Below are positions 32,621 through 35,533 of a stretch of 35,533 nt of DNA, piece by piece; position 1 is the first letter of the stretch, and each line of letters begins with the position of its first letter. Where the stretch lies: NCBI GenBank assembly GCA_016214385.1, contig JACROP010000173.1, positions 1 through 35,533 of the forward strand, written 5' to 3'. Origin of the DNA: Nitrospirota bacterium. Its GTDB lineage: Bacteria; Nitrospirota; Thermodesulfovibrionia; UBA6902; JACROP01. Below the pieces are notes generated by a model. That model made no database searches, was not told the DNA's origin, and saw only the letters and a list, made by a program, of their open reading frames with translations. A program made the position numbers and the translations under genes.

Positions 32621-33918
32621 AGAGGCTTCCTCCAGAATACTATTGTTTCTCGTACTGGAATTCGCCCATAACGGGCCATCTGTTGCGAACTATTGCCTTT
32701 GTAACGTGTTATCCATATCTTTTCTGTTTTTAAGCCATTCAATTCTGCAAGTTCAGAAAGGATAATATCTGTAGGGATCATCTCTCCCTCAAAGCGAGCA
32801 TTAGCCACAACAAGGGCTACAATGCCTCCAGGCTTGAGATAACGTGAAACTTGTTTTATAACAAGGTTCATATCCTCGAAATATCCTTTTATCATTATTG
32901 GAATTCTCTCATTGTTCAAATCTTTTTCATTGAGATTTCTTAATATCTCATCTATTGCTGGAATGGAGAGTTCTTTCCCATTATGTATTTTTGATTCAAT
33001 ATGAGACCTCAATAAACTATGTCTGACTTCGCTAAGGTTACTTGAATTTAAAGTGCAGAGTTCGAGCGCGTAGGTTCTGGAATAGTCATATCTGTTCAAA
33101 TAGGGGGGTGATGTAATAACTGCACCTATCTTTTCCCAATATTTTTCTGGAAGATCAGATTCTCTTGCGTCTCCTTTTAAAATTTCGACCTTAGCCTTGC
33201 CTTCTTTAAAAAGTGCGTTTTGTTGTATGTGTAAATCATCAATCATGTTTGTAAGTTGTCTTCCGAGAGCTTCTTTTACAGAAATGATGACCCTATCAAC
33301 TATTCTTAGGAACTGACCGTCTTTGGAGGTATAGCTAACGTTCTCAAGAATACTAATGAGTCCAAGCATAAGGAAGTCCTGAACAGGCTTCTTAAATTTA
33401 AGAATGCACTCCTTATAAAAGAGTATTTCTTCTTGCGTATGTTTTGGAAATGCCTTATCGATAATAGATACTTCAGGGAAAAAAAGTTTAGGCTTACGAA
33501 ATTTCTCCTTCATGAGTGATTGAACTGCTTTTTCTAAAACCTTAAGGTCAGGCCAATCCTGTAGCTTTACTCTTGCAACAAAAATTGCTACTGGCAATAT
33601 ATCAAGCCCAACTGCCTTATATCCGAATTCCTTGCAAGCAAGTAATGTAGTTCCACAGCCTGCAAAAGGGTCGAAAACGATATCGTTTTTATTTATTTGC
33701 CATTCCTTCAGTATGCTATAAACAAGCTGCCTCGAAAATCCTTCCTTGTATTTAAACCAGTTATAAACAGGAAGGTTTTTATTTGGGACATATGTTACAA
33801 GTTGCCTATAATCCAGACGATTTTCAAAGTATCTGGAATATTTTGCCTCTAAGCGGTCACGCTCGAATGTTGAATCGGTACTGCTATCCGTTATCTCAGT
33901 CAGTGTTGCAGTCTTCAT
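32617..33918 (-). CDS. DNA methyltransferase of the TSPPY type (module 2)
   Basis: A 433-residue amino-methyltransferase. Motif I is D83-P-F-A-G-C-G-T-T91, preceded by FKYKEGFSRQLVYSIL. Motif IV is TSPPYLNRYDYSRTYALEL from 269, with GGIVALVVANARFEG later. Motif order (I before IV), size and the YxRTxxLEL stretch after SPPY are the same as in module 1, so the two enzymes are distant paralogues. The last codons overlap the nuclease gene by ATGA, which couples their translation. Target sequence and whether it modifies N4-cytosine or N6-adenine cannot be read directly; the Ser in SPPY leans to cytosine. Confidence 0.86.
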   Translation of the reverse strand: MKTATLTEITDSSTDSTFERDRLEAKYSRYFENRLDYRQLVTYVPNKNLPVYNWFKYKEGFSRQLVYSILKEWQINKNDIVFDPFAGCGTTLLACKEFGYKAVGLDILPVAIFVARVKLQDWPDLKVLEKAVQSLMKEKFRKPKLFFPEVSIIDKAFPKHTQEEILFYKECILKFKKPVQDFLMLGLISILENVSYTSKDGQFLRIVDRVIISVKEALGRQLTNMIDDLHIQQNALFKEGKAKVEILKGDARESDLPEKYWEKIGAVITSPPYLNRYDYSRTYALELCTLNSSNLSEVRHSLLRSHIESKIHNGKELSIPAIDEILRNLNEKDLNNERIPIMIKGYFEDMNLVIKQVSRYLKPGGIVALVVANARFEGEMIPTDIILSELAELNGLKTEKIWITRYKGNSSQQMARYGRIPVRETIVFWRKPL

Positions 33919-33966
33919 AAATTTATCCTTTTCAAAAATCTGCCTTTTAGCTGATATAAAACCTTG

Positions 33967-34269
33967 TTATTTATCATCTTCGACTGGCTGTTCTATCGTG
34001 ATTATATCTTTTAGGTTTTCAGCGTAATCTATCGCTCTTAAAGGATAAGGTTTTGGTTTTGCCGACTCTGATTTTGTCGGCTGTTTTGTTTCTTGCTTTT
34101 TATCGCTTATCTGACTCCTCATATTTGATTTTTTAGTTTTATGATTAGATTGATTTGCCCCTCTTTGAGATGGCACAGTTCCGTAGCTCTGAGGTTTGCC
34201 CTGATTGCTTTGGTTACTATTGCCAGAATTTTGTTGAGAACTACTTACTCCTTGGTTTGTTTTGCTCAT
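33967..34269 (-). CDS. Ser/Gln/Asn-rich low-complexity protein
   Basis: A 100-residue hydrophilic protein. Residues 1 to about 70 are almost only Ser, Gln, Asn, Gly, Lys and Thr and are surely disordered. A more ordered tail (PLRAIDYAENLKDIITIEQPVEDDK) may be the interacting part. There is no signal peptide or membrane segment. A very strong AGGAGGT sits before the ATG, and the ATG overlaps the TGA of the membrane protein gene upstream, so the pair is translationally coupled. No function is assigned. The coupling implies that it works with the membrane protein. Confidence 0.65.
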   Translation of the reverse strand: MSKTNQGVSSSQQNSGNSNQSNQGKPQSYGTVPSQRGANQSNHKTKKSNMRSQISDKKQETKQPTKSESAKPKPYPLRAIDYAENLKDIITIEQPVEDDK

Positions 34270-34796
34270 ATATTACCTCCTATGAAATTTTTAATGACAA
34301 TATTTAAAATAGTCAGTAAAACAGTATAAGTCATCGAAATTGAGATCATAATTAATATGGTTCCTCGTTGAAAAACAGTTGCCATATTGTCAACAATTGG
34401 TATGTTCTTCTTTAGAGTTTCATCATAAGTGGCGATTAGTCTGCTCTCTACATCTATCGAATCTTTTTCTAACTCTTTATTAAAAACAAGCTTTTCGTAA
34501 TCTATTCTTTGAAATGTTTTTATTCGTATTACATTCAAAAAAAGAACTATAGCTATAATAATTATGAGCATTGCTAATATTAAGAGGGGGGCGTTTAAAT
34601 TTATATACCATTTCTGCTCAAATATTGTTTTGAGAAGGAAAATTATGGAAGTTAATAAAATACCAGCGACCGTTAACATCATCTGAACTTTTGATGTAAT
34701 AAAGCTATTTCTTTCTGATTCGCCTTCAAATTCCCTCTGAAGAACCTGCAAGACTGTTTTCACAGTTTCAGGATTATATTTTGGCATATCGGTCAT
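34266..34796 (-). CDS. Small three-helix membrane protein
   Basis: A 176-residue protein with hydrophobic segments at about 41-60 (MLTVAGILLTSIIFLL), 70-90 (LLILAMLIIIIAIVLFLNVI) and 145-168 (ILIMISISMTYTVLLTILNIV). A short cytoplasmic helix is expected at 10-35 and a charged helical loop at 92-142 (ESRLIATYDETLKKN). This layout of two close helices, a helical linker with LxxxYxxxxxxN, and a third helix is like membrane effectors of bacterial antiviral systems (Pycsar-TM or SLATT-like). The match is only of general shape. Its stop overlaps the next gene (ATGA). It lies between a toxin-antitoxin pair and restriction genes. Confidence 0.65.
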   Translation of the reverse strand: MTDMPKYNPETVKTVLQVLQREFEGESERNSFITSKVQMMLTVAGILLTSIIFLLKTIFEQKWYINLNAPLLILAMLIIIIAIVLFLNVIRIKTFQRIDYEKLVFNKELEKDSIDVESRLIATYDETLKKNIPIVDNMATVFQRGTILIMISISMTYTVLLTILNIVIKNFIGGNI

Positions 34797-34797
34797 T

Positions 34798-34866
34798 TTA
34801 CCTTTCCTTCCTCACCCCTTTAAACTGCTCTTTATCCGCTTTCTGGTCAATCAATGAATCTTCCAT
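34798..34866 (-). CDS. Possible 22-residue leader ORF
   Basis: MEDSLIDQKADKEQFKGVRK and two more residues, ending one base before the ATG of the membrane protein gene. It is hydrophilic, without recognisable motif or strong Shine-Dalgarno. It may be a leader peptide, the tail of a lost gene, or chance. Confidence 0.22.
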   Translation of the reverse strand: MEDSLIDQKADKEQFKGVRKER

Positions 34867-34885
34867 ATCGGCCGTCTTTCGTCTC

Positions 34886-35230
34886 TCATAAATTCAAGTG
34901 CACTTTCAGTGCGTTATTTATTGCATCCAGAATGTTGTGGTTATTAATAAACCAAACAGAATCTTTCAGCCTCTGTTTTGAGATTGTTCTTATTTGATGT
35001 GCAAGGATAATAGAATCCTGAGCAAGACCTCCAATCCCTTGTTTTAGTAAAACTTCATTGGGATAAACCCGCCTGCCTTCCTTTAATGAGGTTATAGGCA
35101 AAATAGTTACTACAGGCATAAGTCTATTAAAATCTTCATCGCTGACAACTATAACGGGTCTTGTCCCTTTCTGTTCCGAGCCCTGAACAGGATTAAGGTC
35201 TGCGATAAAGATTCCCCATTTATAATTCAT
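34886..35230 (-). CDS. MazF/PemK-family mRNA interferase toxin
   Basis: A 114-residue ribonuclease toxin. The family signature GIFIADLNPVQGSEQKGTRPVIVVS occupies residues 6-30; Arg24 and Thr47 (in VVTILPITS) are in the expected catalytic places. LLKQGIGGLAQDSIILAHQIRTI is the conserved second half. The ATG overlaps the stop of the upstream antitoxin gene by ATGA. Expected to cleave mRNA at short sequences when the antitoxin is degraded. Confidence 0.92.
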   Translation of the reverse strand: MNYKWGIFIADLNPVQGSEQKGTRPVIVVSDEDFNRLMPVVTILPITSLKEGRRVYPNEVLLKQGIGGLAQDSIILAHQIRTISKQRLKDSVWFINNHNILDAINNALKVHLNL

Positions 35231-35478
35231 TTTTTCACTTCTTCGAAATCAACATGTTCAAAATCTTTTTCTATCTCTCTAATATCCGCAAGAAAAAGGG
35301 GATCTTTAGCTGCATCCCTGATAGCTGCCTTTATGCGCTCTTTGTTAATACTAACCAACTCGTCCTTTATTGCAGTCTCAACAAATGCGTTCATAGACTT
35401 AAATGTTCCATTTTCAACAATTTCTTTTGCTTGCTCTATTATCCCCTCATCGAGGACAAAAGTTGTTTTTTTCTTCAT
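35227..35478 (-). CDS. Ribbon-helix-helix antitoxin (MazE-like)
   Basis: An 83-residue antitoxin. Residues 1-50 (TTFVLDEGIIEQAKEIVENG, then SMNAFVETAIKDELV) look like a ribbon-helix-helix DNA-binding domain; the acidic C-terminus (DIREIEKDFEHVDFEEVKK) should wrap the toxin. GGAGG precedes the ATG by seven bases. A TAAAAT -10 at 35512-35507 lies upstream, with the direct repeat TTATGC around it as a possible operator; the -35 would fall at or beyond the window edge. Autorepression by the complex is usual for such pairs. Confidence 0.85.
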   Translation of the reverse strand: MKKKTTFVLDEGIIEQAKEIVENGTFKSMNAFVETAIKDELVSINKERIKAAIRDAAKDPLFLADIREIEKDFEHVDFEEVKK

Positions 35479-35533
35479 GGTCCGTCCTCCACTAACTTTT
35501 TAATACATTTTAGCATAAAGAAAGCATAATCGC

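Overview
The window is a stretch of bacterial chromosome carrying mostly housekeeping genes. A Nitrospirota (Thermodesulfovibrionia-like) or related deltaproteobacterial lineage is my best guess. This is inference from gene content: a MerR regulator with a two-CW cysteine tail, RNase J, stand-alone UbiA and UbiX next to a DRE-TIM citrate/homocitrate-type synthase and an NAD-type isocitrate dehydrogenase, and many small decaying intergenic repeats. No marker gene here settles the taxonomy.

Layout, left to right. At 72-5854 lie a MerR regulator, murQ, argD and argF, a GAF-domain sensor and a second argF-like gene that has lost its carbamoyl-phosphate motif. At 5889-10937 come RNase J, then a leftward uvrA-dedA pair; dedA has no ATG, GTG or TTG start. 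At 11125-13919 are serS, tRNA-Ser(UGA), and a radical SAM/SPASM enzyme overlapping a 19-residue cysteine-rich peptide gene and closed by a strong terminator. At 13967-18710 are a stand-alone 3'-phosphoesterase of the LigD type, polA, and hflX, whose conserved N-terminus extends upstream of its first ATG. At 18720-20488 is an accessory pocket: a zinc-ribbon gene broken by an in-frame TGA, a class II Fic gene with an operator-like inverted repeat, and a RadC fragment. At 20533-25866 are ubiA, ubiX, the DRE-TIM synthase, isocitrate dehydrogenase and a CorC-type transporter. At 25895-28989 are a DUF4143-type ATPase, malate dehydrogenase and ndk.

From about 29288 to the right end every gene is on the minus strand, and the DNA is visibly richer in A and T. 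This looks like a defence island. It holds two restriction-modification modules, each with a methyltransferase followed by its presumed nuclease. A small unknown gene and methyltransferase debris lie between them. Further right are a coupled pair (membrane protein plus Ser/Gln/Asn-rich protein) and a MazEF-type toxin-antitoxin pair at the edge.

Two observations stand out. First, the radical SAM/SPASM gene has an N-terminal region that may bind a peptide, and it overlaps by ATGA with an ORF encoding MIKKVLKKLLNTCKCKGSC. This is a strong candidate for an undescribed minimal RiPP system. Second, a 22-nt double-hairpin repeat occurs three times: in frame inside murQ, in frame and in the same phase inside ubiX, and intergenically at 18914. 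The ubiX copy differs from the others only in the two loops, never in the stems. A second palindrome with the same fixed-stem, variable-loop behaviour flanks ndk.
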